A DNA stretch of 64,000 nt, taken from NCBI GenBank assembly GCA_029582165.1, contig CM055877.1:33568249-33632248 (forward strand). Reading direction: 5' to 3'. Made by a program: the position numbers and the translations under genes. The stretch is from Portulaca oleracea. Its lineage: Eukaryota; Streptophyta; Magnoliopsida; Caryophyllales; Portulacaceae. Shown here piece by piece: positions 45,359 to 55,940 of the stretch. Within the stretch, counting starts at the first letter, position 1. Each line of letters opens with the position of its first letter. The notes under the pieces were generated by a model. That model had not been told where the DNA came from. It saw nothing but the letters and a program-made list of their open reading frames with translations, and did not search any database.

Positions 45359-46261
45359 GTATGATTCTTACTTATCTCTCATCTCCATTGTTACTTACTA
45401 GTATTTCTTGGTATATTTATGCAAATTTCATGAGTTATGCTTGAAAATTTAGTATAAATTCACCATAGTTCATGCTTAGGTTTGGTGCACTACTTGAGTA
45501 ATTTTTTATACAAGCTAGTAATTTTAGGTTGTTTGATTTGGAAAATTTGGTATCTTTGTTGATTGTTATGCAATGTGGAAGCAATGTTGTTGAATTTGGA
45601 AGTGAATGATATGAATTCTGGGAGTTGGATGTTTGATTGTGTGAACCTCTGCTTTAGGGAATTTGATGTTCTATTCTGGAGCAGTAGAGTAAGAGGTTTG
45701 ATTTGGGATTTTTTTTTGAATATTGGATACTACTGATATGGAGGATTATGGACTGTTTTCGATTTGTCATAAATTTTCTGTGTGAAAATTTCAGGTTTTT
45801 GAACATATTGTCATAGGAGGTAATCTCACCTTGAACTAATCTCTACTGTGTTATAAATTTCACCTCGCCCCTTATAGTCAATCACTAGTATTTTGTGGTG
45901 TCATTATGCAAGAATTCTCAAGCAATTTGTTGGATTTATTTGATACAACATGTTCTTGCTCAAGGATGTCGTGATACTTGAGTTTGTTTTTTATACTAGT
46001 TCCTTGTCTAGAATTAGTAACCTTGATTGAAAATCATATTTTTGTTGCTTTGGTGTGTGAAATTTTATGACATAGTTTGAAATAAGCTTAAGATGTTGAA
46101 ATTTGGGTTATATATGGGTTGTTAAGCGAATTTGACTACTCTCCTTAACTTTTGTGCTTGCTCGATCTTGATTTGGTACCCTCTATGTATCAAGCAAGCA
46201 CGGGGGTATTTAAGTACGTGCGATTACTATGCTTGAACACTCACATTCAATTGATGTTTAG
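45359..46261 (+). other. Putative leader intron of D extra ORF
   Basis: Donor AAAG|GTATGA at 45359 and acceptor TGTTTAG at 46261, T-rich and without coding frames. The ATG lies directly after the acceptor (46262). Confidence 0.5.
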
Positions 46262-46580
46262 ATGGAAGAACAAAGAACCCAAGTTTCACGGCTGGAGATC
46301 ATGGCAATGATAGAGCCCGGGGAAACCGAAAAAGGAAAGCTACAACTGCGGAAAAGGGAAAACAAAAAGCTACCCATCCCGGGATTCTAAGAGCTCCAAC
46401 CCTTTCAATTTCGAAGGGGATGTCAAAGCGAGGTATGATTCTCTTTCTGAAAGAGCTTTGATAGCTACTAAATATTTGAGTGAGAATTTCTTGAGGAATT
46501 GTGGTATGCTTGATGATGTTTTGTGGTTGTTGGAACGTGCGCAAATGACTTTTTCCACCGTTGTCTTCTGCATTGAGGAC
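46262..46580 (+). pseudogene. Remnant of the ATHILA ORF1-like ORF in D
   Basis: Starts MEEQRTQVSRLEIMAMIEPG. After a frameshift near 46390 it reads NPFNFEGDVKARYDSLSERA, then ALIATKYLSENFLRNCGML, which matches the start of the C ORF (RDDIHKARYERLKKRKIV) in pattern. After about 100 residues it runs into the hairpin/purine module, so most of the domain is deleted. Confidence 0.5.
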
Positions 46581-46606
46581 AATGCAACGTTTAAGCATGG
46601 GGGGAT
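46569..46606 (+). repeat. Hairpin H1 and first purine tract of D
   Basis: 7-bp stem TGCATTG/CAATGCA with loop AGGA, then AAGCATGGGGGGAT at 46593-46606. Confidence 0.65.
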
Positions 46607-48565
46607 TGAATATTCTGTGAATATTTTTATTGTTTCTTTATTTTTTGTTTATTTTCCTTTTATTTTCGTCTTTCTTTTTCTTGTTTCATGCTTATTTTTC
46701 AGATTTTAGGTGATTTTATTGTTTTGGGTGTGTTTCTTTTATTTGCTTGTTCTTAGTTTAGCATGCTTTCTAGATTTAGCTTGTTTGTTTTCTTTATTTG
46801 AACTTTTAGTTGAGTGTTTTCCTTAGTTTTTCTTCAATTTTTCTTTCTAGTTCTCTTGGGTTTTTCTTTTAAATTGCACCCACCTAGATTGCATTAGTTA
46901 GTAGCATATAGATTTTTCTTTTCCTAGGTTTTTTCTTTTTCTTTCTTTTGCATCCACCTATTCAAAAATCCAAAAAAAAACCAGAAAAATTAGAAAAAGA
47001 CCAAAAAAAATTAGAAAAGACAAAAAACCAAAAAAATATATAGGATAAGATTAGGATTTAAAACCGAAAACACCTTGAGTGATGATTTGTAAACCTTTCT
47101 TACTTTCAGTTTAGCTTGCTTCGCTTAGAAAAGTCTGGATTAGATCTCAAAAGTTTTTGAAACCTTTTCCTTCAAATCTTCTGGTTTTGAGACAAGTTAC
47201 GAAAGTTGTATCTTACTGCTTTGACTATCTTAGAAAGTATAAATGTGCGTGCCGCAAATTTTTGGGCTAAGTTTAGTTGATTGAGCCCCATCCCGTGAGT
47301 CGACATTGCCTAAATTTTTGAATTGATCGCTTTTATCAATTCTATATTCCCTGAGTGACTCACCCATTAGTTGCATCTCTAGAACTTGCTTTGCATCTTG
47401 CTTGAGACTACATACTTGCATTGCACGCTGTGACAAAGTGATTAAGGCATTCGTTTTATTTTGCTAAACTACATAGCCAAATAGCCTACCCTACACTATA
47501 TTTAACCGTTCTTTTTTCCCCGCCCAGCCTTTGTTTACCCTTCTTTCATGATTAAACCCCGAAAATGCAAGCCTTGGCCTTTGATATCCAATATCCCTTT
47601 GCCTTGCTTGGTTGAATGAGAGTTTGTCGTTTTTTCGGAAGGAACTGTTGGTTAGGTGTGTGTGGACAAAAATGTAAAGTTAGGGAGAAATTAAAGTCCA
47701 ACCTTGTGAATAATTAGTATTTGGTTATGTTATTCATGCTTTATCGAAGCCAAGTTGTAATTTTGTAACTTTCTTCTCCCCGATCACCCGCCAAAAAAAG
47801 AAAAAAAAAGAGACGTAAAAAATAAAAAAAGGGAGAAAAAGAGTTCCAAAAGAAAAGGGTGTTTAGGGAGATTCAATTTAAATTTGTAATCTTTGACTTG
47901 GTTATATTCAGTTGAGATGTTTCATATCGTAGAGGGTGAGAGGTGAAATTCCTTGCATACACTAAGAAAGAAGTAGAGTTTAGAGTGTTATATTCATTGA
48001 AATTCAATCCAAGCATGGCTCTTAACTCCTCAACCCCAAATTTTACCGCTCCTTACCCCTAACCTAAGCCCTGTTACAACCCGATAAAGTCCTTTTGATT
48101 GTCACTTGTGCATTGCATACAAGTAGTGGAGAGCGAAGTTCTTACCAAGCTTATGGTAGTTGTTTCTATTGGTTTGAGTATGAGAAAACCCACATACACA
48201 TTGAAATTTGAGTGATTGAGTGATTCTTTTCTATGTGAGTTTTGCTCTTTTTGACTGACTTACGTCCATAACTAACCGCGCATATTTGCATTATTCTTAA
48301 GACTGTTCGTGGATTTATACTTCTGAAGTACTTGTTCTCTACTTTTTGGTGTTGAAAATTTCTTCCTTTCTCTTTTGAACTGAGTTTTGATCTTGTCCAG
48401 ACTGATCTTTGTGCTTGCTTGTTGAATTGATGTGTTAGAATGGTTAGCCTGAGGGGGTGTTAAGATTTTGTTTTTGTATTCCTATCGAAAACTCTGTCCG
48501 CTTCTTTTTCTTCTTGGATTATGTTTTTCCTGTTTGAGCCCTAATCCTCCTGTTTTCAATTCTGA
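46607..48565 (+). other. 3' noncoding region of D
   Basis: T-rich block (46610-46960) followed by A-rich block (46970-47040), and a second A-rich block at 47790-47850. Segments at about 47280-47410 and 48040-48185 resemble the same region of E. No gene seen. Confidence 0.6.
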
Positions 48566-48604
48566 CTTTCTTGGGGACAAGCAAGAGCTAAGCATGGGGG
48601 GATT
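48566..48604 (+). repeat. Hairpin H2 and polypurine tract of D
   Basis: CTTTCTT/AAGCAAG (one mismatch) with loop GGGGAC, then AGCTAAGCATGGGGGGATT. The LTR starts at 48605. Confidence 0.7.
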
Positions 48605-50017
48605 TGATAAGTCGTTTTTATAGAGAGTTTTTAGGGCTCAAAACGCGTTTATTTCATGCTTTTTATATCCGAAATTACGTATTCTTATGTCAATTTCTAT
48701 GATTTATACACTTGTTCGCGAGATTGATGAGTTTTACAGGAATTAGTGGAATTATATCAAAAAGCATGAAGAATTAAAGGAAAAGTGGGAAAAATCAAAG
48801 AAAAATAAAAAAGAGTTGAAGAAGAAGAAATGAAAGAAGAGGAAACGGCCCAAAACGTGCCACGGCCCAACCCAGCTGAGGCGGAGAAACAAGGCGCAGC
48901 CAGTGTTTTTGAAAACGCAGCCAGCGCCTTGTCCAGAAACTTCAAAAGCCGAGAAAAAGCAAAACGCAGCCAGCGTTTCTTCAGCTCCAGCCAGCGCCCA
49001 TTCGCGGAAGATTCTCACTTTTTGGACAAAACGCAGCCAACATTTCTAAAATGCAGCCAGCGTTTTAGAACCCTAGCCCAGCCCTATAAAAGGGATTTAT
49101 ATCCGCCGTTTGAAGTAATTCGGAAATTATTCTATTTTCTTCTACACGCCGTTTAGTCATAGGTTTTCTCTGTAATTCCTCCCTTCGGAGAGCCGCTCTA
49201 AGAGTTTAGGAACAAAAGAGGAGGAGAAGGAGATCGATTTGGGTGACACAAAGAGATCGAATTCGACGACTCGAACGTTCGGTTTAATTTCTATTTACTT
49301 TATGCTTCGTTTTTCAGTTTTTATTATTGCTTTCTTAGTTTTTATTATGAGTAGCTAATTTCCCTTGTTTGGGGGATAAACTCGATGTCTTTTGATTAAA
49401 TTTGAATACAGTTTCGGTGTTAGGTTATCCTTTTATTCGTTTAATCTGCGTGTATTGTATGTCATGGTAATTTGACGATAGAACGGCGCTTGAGTTCAGA
49501 TTTAGTTTTAGATTCTCGACAACAGAACGACAGTTTGAGTCTTGAATTGGAATGCGTAGATTGAATAGGTTTAGAAAATAGTTAGACATAATGATTCTTG
49601 CCTAGGGTCAATTTATAATCAGTTCTTTTCTTTGATTAGGCTAAATAGTTAGAAATAATGTTTAGTTTAATCACTGTAACTCACCTAGGATTGAAAGATC
49701 GAAGTGATAAGGCCTAGAAAGATTATAGACCCCGAATTATCTCTTTACCTGCACCAGGATTGTTGATAATTTGATTGATTGACTAGAGTAGACTCCCCTA
49801 AATTCTTTTAATTATTTGGTTGAATCCTTTAATTTCCTACTTCCTTAGTTAATTATCTGAATCATTACCAACAACCCTTTGATCGACCTAGCATCCTTTG
49901 TAGTGAACTAGTTTAGTGCGTAGCTGAACACAAGTCTCTGAGAGAGAACCATATTTTATTACTACACAGACCCGTACACTTGCGGTACAGAGACACCTAT
50001 TAGTTTTAGGTCTGTCA
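48605..50017 (+). repeat. 3' LTR of element D
   Basis: TGATAAGTCG to GGTCTGTCA. The motif array at 48892-49075 has six CAGCCAGCG-type units, two of them mutated, and the TATA box is at 49085-49091. Confidence 0.9.
48892..49091 (+). promoter_or_regulatory. Motif array and TATA box, D 3' LTR
   Basis: As in the 5' LTR with one more unit (CGCAGCCAACA then TGCAGCCAGCG). TATAAAA at 49085-49091. Confidence 0.7.
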
Positions 50018-50036
50018 ATGCACTTGCGGCCTATCA

Positions 50037-50707
50037 TTTTGTCATTTTTCTAGTCCGCGTAATAGTTAGTACGACTCGAGTTGGTCCAAGTAGAAGGTCC
50101 GAATTACGGATTCTCCTTAAAACGGTCGGCCTATGGATGAGGCTCATCCAAATTGAGAAACACTGACTTGTATCCCTATACTCGGCCCTAATTCGTTGTA
50201 CTTGGCTTTATTCGGCCCTTTATAATGACTAGATGTCCTTAGGATCATATAGAGTTGAGGTTATGCAAACCCGTGTCTCGGGTTAGTCACCCTGTTAAGT
50301 CAGCATATAGGTCATGCATATTAGGAAAAGTCCCATATAGGTCCGCTAGGTCATGAAAAATTTGCGGGTTGGGTTGTTAGTAAAAGGTCAACCTCCGAAT
50401 TGTGTGTGGTTTTTCTGCAGTCAATATAGGAGACCCAAGTCTAGCCTGGATCCCCGGCCCGTCAGGTCGCTTGATCCGTAACCCAGTCTTCGTCCGATCA
50501 GTGCCTAGGTCCAAAGCTTCTCGTCGTCTGCAGTTCGACATGTCTACTGGGGAAAACAACGAGGACAACCAGGTTTAGGAGGCTCTGGCCAAGCTTCTTG
50601 AAGAGAAGATCAAACAAGTAGAGGGTTCAATCACTTTTGCTGCCTTACAGCAAGAGAAGAAAGCCGACGAGCACATCGCTCGACAGTGGGAATTCATTGA
50701 AAGGCAA
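50037..50707 (+). repeat. Segment X' : displaced copy of E's 3' flank
   Basis: Copy of 55452-56108: A-right leader and gag start, including the same TAG at codon 13. It starts with the target duplication ttttg directly after the E 5' LTR end (50036), where E's primer site should be, and is joined at 50707 to E's interior. Confidence 0.85.
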
Positions 50708-51878
50708 TTATCTATTTTCCCCAATTTGAGCATGAGTTATTTTGGCGCTATTTTGAACGATTACTTGCTTGTCATGTTCAATGTGGTGTTGAGCCTGGGA
50801 AATCAGATATTCTTGGTATTGTTGTGGAGGGGGTGAATAGTGAGACTCGTACTCTATTAGAGTATTTTGGTTTTTATGCTAAAACTGTTGATGAAGCTTG
50901 AAGTTTGCTTGAGTGGCTTGCACGTGATACACTTTATTTTGAGAATTCTTTTTGTGCATCCGGTTACTCTTACTCTAATCCTTGTGCATCTCATGCTAGA
51001 TTATATACTCAACCCCATTGTTTGTCTCCTTGTCATTTTTGTTGTTCTCTTGACCATGATGATTCTACATGCCCTTGTTTAGCCAGACTTGAGATTTTAA
51101 TAAGGGAAATGCTAGAGCAACAAGATAAATTAGAAGCTAATCTAGAGGAAATAGTTGACCTTTCTGAGTCATCTTTGCCAATTGTTGCTCCTTCTCATCC
51201 TAGCTTACCTAGAGACACTACTGATGGTGTCTTTGCTTTTCATGATGTACCCTTACCTTTTTCTCAGTCGACAGGGTTTAAGTTAGTGAATCCCATGGGT
51301 TTGAGGCTAGGTATGATGATGACTTTTCTCATGGGTCAATTGGTACTATTGATGGAGAGGCTTGTGACGGGGTTGTGGGTGGATTAGATTCTTCAAGCAA
51401 AGAATTTGATGATGTTGTACTCCCTACTTGCCATGTCTTATTTCATGCTTATACTCCTTGTTCACCACCTTCCTATTCCCCTAAGTGCCTAGATGAACCC
51501 ACTTTTGTTGAAAAGACCATATGTGTTCATGTTGAAGTGGGCTATGTGGCTAAAGTTAATTCTTGTGATATGCTTGAGGGGAACAACAATATTCTTGATT
51601 TGTCCATAGGTACAATAAGAGGGTACCATTCCTCTCTTGATCCATATTGTTTATACCTAGAGGACTTGCCTAGAAAACTCATGTGGACAACTTATTTTGA
51701 GTCTTTTGATTTTTCTAAGGCCTTTGATCTACTTAAGAGAGCGATACTAACATTTTCTGTAATAAATCTTTTGTTGCTCTCTTATTTGCAAGCTTGTAAT
51801 CCGCATGCTGAGGAGTTTAACAAGCTTCGAAGGGCATTGCCGGAATATGAAGTAATGGCCCCAGTCTTGAGTTCTTGA
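50708..51878 (+). pseudogene. Gag-like protein and unknown C-terminal domain of E
   Basis: The N-terminus is lost at the joint with X'. Seen: GIVVEGVNSETRTLLEYFGF, a TGA in place of a Trp codon (near 50898), LLEWLARDTLYFE, and a zinc knuckle CHFCCSLDHDDSTC (51042-51083, CX2CX4HX4C). A coiled-coil-like MLEQQDKLEANLEEIVDL follows. After a frameshift near 51300 comes RYDDDFSHGS, then SLDPYCLYLEDLPRKLMWTT, YFESFDFSKAFDLLKRA and LQACNPHAEEFNKLRRAL, the same domain as in D. No pol follows. Confidence 0.7.
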
Positions 51879-51999
51879 TGGAGTGGTTGATGCTCCATTC
51901 ACCCCATTCTTGAAGAGGCGATGGTTTAGGTGCATCCAACACCTAACCTGGTGAGATCATTCCTTATTTCCCCTTTTGCAATTTATTTGATTGTGCTTA

Positions 52000-52034
52000 C
52001 ATTGAGGACAATGCTTTGTCCAAGCATGGGGGGA
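52000..52034 (+). repeat. Hairpin H1 and first purine tract of E
   Basis: 5-bp stem CATTG/CAATG with loop AGGA, then CAAGCATGGGGGGAT at 52021-52034. Confidence 0.6.
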
Positions 52035-53804
52035 TTTGTGTCAAAAAAGTTGTAGTCCTTGTCCATTGTTATATATATGTGTAGTGGTGTCTTGAGTTTG
52101 TTTTTGTTTGTTTTTCTTAGTTTTCTAGTTTCTTTCATTTTGAAATAATTGCATCCATCTAGTTGCATTAGTTAGATTCATGCTTAGTTTTTATTTTCTT
52201 CTTTTTCTTAGTTTTTAGTTTCTTATATTTTTCATGTTTGCATTCAGTTTATTTTTTTTTTTTGAAAAAAATCAAAAAAAAATCAGAATATTAGAAAAAT
52301 AAAAAAATTGAGGATTGTGAAAACATAATATATGCTAGATAGGTTTTCTTTTAACTAGATTTAATCTTGAGTATCCCATTTGCGAATAAGAGTCTTGAAA
52401 AGAGATTGTGAAAACATAATAAGTTAAGGATTGCATTTTGAAAGCGATAATTGATTAGCCTTATGATCCTTTCGTGTGAGTTTGGCATGTTCACATACTT
52501 GAGCCAGGTTTGATTATTGAACATAAACCCGTGAGACCACAAAGGCCGTAAATGACTAATCATTTTGATTAGTCTCATATTTTCCATGTGTGACTCATCC
52601 ATAATTTTCATTCTCTAGAACTTGCGATGTATCTCTTTGATACTGCATTTTTGCTTGTGCTTTGATAATATGATAGAGGATTCTTATATATATTTTAGCT
52701 AAAAAGCTAAATATCCACCCCTTATTATGTATATATCCGCTTTTAACCCTCTTTTAGCCTTTAATAACTCTTTGTTTTGATTACCTATATTGAACGTCAT
52801 GGCCAAGTATATAATTTCCTACCCTTAAGCCTATGCTTGGAGTGTTAGAGAGTGAAAAGTTGGGTTGATTGTGGTGTCTTTGTGGTTTGGTTTTGTTGGG
52901 GATGTTGTGAAGTTGAATATCATGAGATTGCTCCCCATTGTAGCTTGATATGGGTTGAGTTGGAAATTTGCCTTACAATTGTATATATATTTGTTTTGAG
53001 TTGTAGTTCATTTTGAAAAAAAAAACAAAAAACAAAAAAAAAGGCAAAAAGAGAAAAAAAAAAGGAAAAAAAGAATGAAAAAGGGTATAAATAAAGTCTT
53101 TAGTAGTTTTTTAGTTTATTTTCTTTGATTTCAGGCGATTTTCACATGATTATGGGATGCGTTGTAGTGAATATAAGTGGTGAGTGTTCTTGTTTGAATA
53201 ATTTTGTGAAGTTTATGCTCCAAGCTTGGGTTTTTAGCTCCACTTCCCCAAATATATTTCTACTTCTCTCCCTTAACCTTAGCCCCATTACAACCCATTT
53301 GAAAGTCCTCTTGATTATCATTTATACATTGCATTTTAGCGGTAGAGAATTGAGATGTTTTGGAAGCTTATGGTAGGATGTTGCTTTGGTTTGAGTATTG
53401 AGTGAACCTTCAATGATTTATTCATATTTAAACACATAAGAGGAGTGATTCAACATTCCCAAAAGTGAGGTTGCTCTCAATTCACCTAGTTTCATGCTTA
53501 TACATATGCCTGCTTGCTTCATTTGTGATTAGGGGGTGATTGATTTGAACTTGAGAAGTGTAGTGCTTGTAAATATTTCCAAAGCTTTTCCTTCCCTTTT
53601 CTATGGACTTTGATTCTCTTTTGGGGTATTCTAGATTAGATTTAGTTGATTGAACGATCCTGTTGATGCTTTCCTGAGGAAGATTGTAAATAAAATCTTT
53701 GCTTTCATTTTGAGTCTTTCGTTTTGTTTTTGAGTCTTTTCTCCCCGTGTTTATATTTATTTCTTTTCCTTTCTTTTTATTTCTTTTATTTTAGTGAGTC
53801 TGGA
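52035..53804 (+). other. 3' noncoding region of E
   Basis: T-rich (52080-52260) then A-rich (52257-52310), and a second A-rich block (53015-53085). Segments at 52560-52640 and 53225-53400 resemble D. No gene seen. Confidence 0.6.
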
Positions 53805-53843
53805 CTTGCTTGGGGACAAGCAAGAACTAAGCATGGGAGAATT
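53805..53843 (+). repeat. Hairpin H2 and polypurine tract of E
   Basis: Perfect 7-bp stem CTTGCTT/AAGCAAG with loop GGGGAC, then AACTAAGCATGGGAGA. The LTR begins at 53844. Confidence 0.7.
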
Positions 53844-55451
53844 TGATGAGGGCATACAATGACTAAATATTGGGAGCATTTTGATTATGAAATTTGGGGA
53901 ATAATGTGCTTAATTGATCTTTTATGATTTTATTTCGCTACCTTAACTGAGTTCTAAGCGTTTTGTTCAATTTGTGCAGATTAGTGATATGAACTCCAAA
54001 GCGTACACACATTACTTGATTCATCACTGAAAGAGCTTTACGACGATATATTATAAGGTCAATTCCGAGTTCAGATGAAGAAGTTATGAGCAAGATAGCA
54101 GAAAGTGTGCGAAAACTGATATATCTCCAATCTTTTGGTCACCATTTATTCCACACTTATGATATGTCTTTGAAGCTTATGCCAATGGAAATTAGACTCC
54201 TAAAGCTTTCCGAAAAGTCAAAAACCAAGTCAATCGGACGTCGGACGAAGGAGATATCGCCGAAACAAGATAACCCATAAATTTCCAAGGGCAACACGAC
54301 CCGTGTTGACAATAACACGGTCCGTGTATTCCTCCAGAGAGTTCAATTTCCCCATAAACCATCAACATGACCCGTGTTGACACCAACACGGTCCGTGTTG
54401 GCCCTGTTTATGACGATTTTGCTGTTTCAACTTCTCTTAATGGCTATATACTTTTAGATTCGCCTGATTCATCCATCACCATCCACCTTCATTCATTCCT
54501 TCCATACCATCCATCTCCATCTCTACCATCATCCATCCCTTCCTCCAGAAATCCATCCACATTCATCCCTAGTTGAAGATTGAAAGTTTATTGGAGTATG
54601 AAGATCGATTCTCAAGAAATCCATTGATGTTGAGGAGCAAAAGTCCCCATTGACTACCATTCAAGCGAGGAACGATCTCCATCTCGGTTTACTTCTCTTT
54701 CTTTTAGATTCCATGCCTTCTAGAATAGATTTTGATATGTTTTGTGTTTCGAACATAAGTAGTGAGTAGTTTCTTTGAGTTTGGGGGATAATCCCTTATT
54801 TGTTTCTCTTATGGATTGGCTATTGTTGCATTGAACAAGTTTGTTTATCTAGTTTGAATGCATTTTATTTATCCTTTGATTATGTATGTCATTGCTTTTG
54901 CTTGATCACTATTAGCATGGATTTAGATTGTTGAATGAAGTACCGAACGGAGAAATTCGATAATCGGAACCCTTAGGTTTAAACTGATTATGAAGTGAAC
55001 TGGACATAGAAGACTTTGTAATTAGGGGTCTTTTCATAATTTGATCTTTAACTTAGATAAAATTGAAATAACCACGAAAGTAGGTGATTGATTTTACTAA
55101 GCAATCCATTTCATTGCCAAAACCTCGCTACTGAAGAATTTATGTGATTATCGACCCTAAAATGTACCAAAATTAGTGACTTACATGTTCGATCCACTTC
55201 TTTGATTCATAGAGTTACTTAGGTTTTATCCCCTGAACGTCTTTTTATGTTGATTAATCCAGAAACGTTTGTGTGAATATTTGTTTTATTTGACCTTTTA
55301 GTGATTAGAAATAGGATTAGTTATTCTCAATCAAAAACATGACCGATTTAGCAATCACAGAGGAGGCTAGTTTTGTGTGTAGTTAGCAAAGTCCATGTGG
55401 GATCGAGCTTGATACTTGCGACACGTAAACCCGTGCACTTGCGGCCTATCA
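53844..55451 (+). repeat. 3' LTR of element E
   Basis: TGATGAGGGC to GGCCTATCA, 1608 bp. It carries the motif array and TATA box that the 5' LTR has partly lost. Confidence 0.88.
54293..54453 (+). promoter_or_regulatory. Motif array and TATA box, E 3' LTR
   Basis: Two tandem units, each made of AACACGACCCGTGTTGAC and AACACGGTCCGTGT (54294-54328 and 54365-54401). TATATACTT follows at 54445-54453. Confidence 0.7.
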
Positions 55452-55940
55452 TTTTTGCATCTTTCTAGTCCGCGTAATAGTTAGTACGACTCGAGTTGGT
55501 CGAAGTAGAAGGTCCGAGTTACGGATTCTCCTTAAAACGGTTGGCCAATGGATGAGGCTCATCCAAATTGAGAAACACTGACTTGTATCCCTATACTCGG
55601 CCCTAATTCGTTGTACTTGGTGTTATTCGGCCCTTTATAATGACTAGATGTCCTTAGGATCATATAGAGTTGAGGTCATGCAAACCCGTGTCTCGGGTTA
55701 GTCACCCTGTTAAGTCAGCATATAGGTCGTGCATATTAGGATAGGTCCGCTAGGTTATGCATTTGCGGGTTGGGTTGTTAGTAAAAGGTAAACCTCTGAA
55801 TTGTGTGTGGTTTTTTTGCAGTCACTATAGGAGACCCAAGTCTAGCCTGGATTCCCGACTCGTCAGGTCGCTTGATCCGTAACCCAGTCTTCGTCCCATC
55901 AGTGCCTAGGTCCAAAGCTTCTCGTCGTCTGCAGTTCGAC
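55452..55940 (+). other. 5' leader of A-right, second part
   Basis: Resumes the leader interrupted at 40216. Untranslated, no gene. It forms most of segment X copied at 50037-50707. Confidence 0.7.

Larger units (their letters stand above)
41036..50017 (+). mobile_element. Element D: Gag-only Athila-like element (TR-GAG-like)
   Basis: Complete from LTR to LTR (41036-42396 and 48605-50017), target duplication gtgca (41031-41035)/atgca (50018-50022). Interior: primer site, a Gag joined to an unknown C-terminal domain (to 44638), an internal motif array, a leader intron, a remnant of an ATHILA ORF1-like ORF, hairpin/purine module 1, noncoding region, hairpin/polypurine module 2. No protease, RT or integrase, so it depended on another Athila element. 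Confidence 0.85.
40217..55451 (+). mobile_element. Element E: Gag-only Athila-like element, rearranged
   Basis: 5' LTR (40217-41035 plus 50023-50036, split by D), then a copy of A-right leader and gag start (50037-50707), then a Gag-like remnant (50708-51878), two hairpin/purine modules 1.8 kb apart, and the 3' LTR (53844-55451). Target duplication ttttg at 40212-40216, again at 50037-50041, and tttttg at 55452-55457. No primer site, N-terminal gag or pol remains. It has no pol even in the part that is kept, so it was probably a non-autonomous TR-GAG-like element. Confidence 0.8.
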
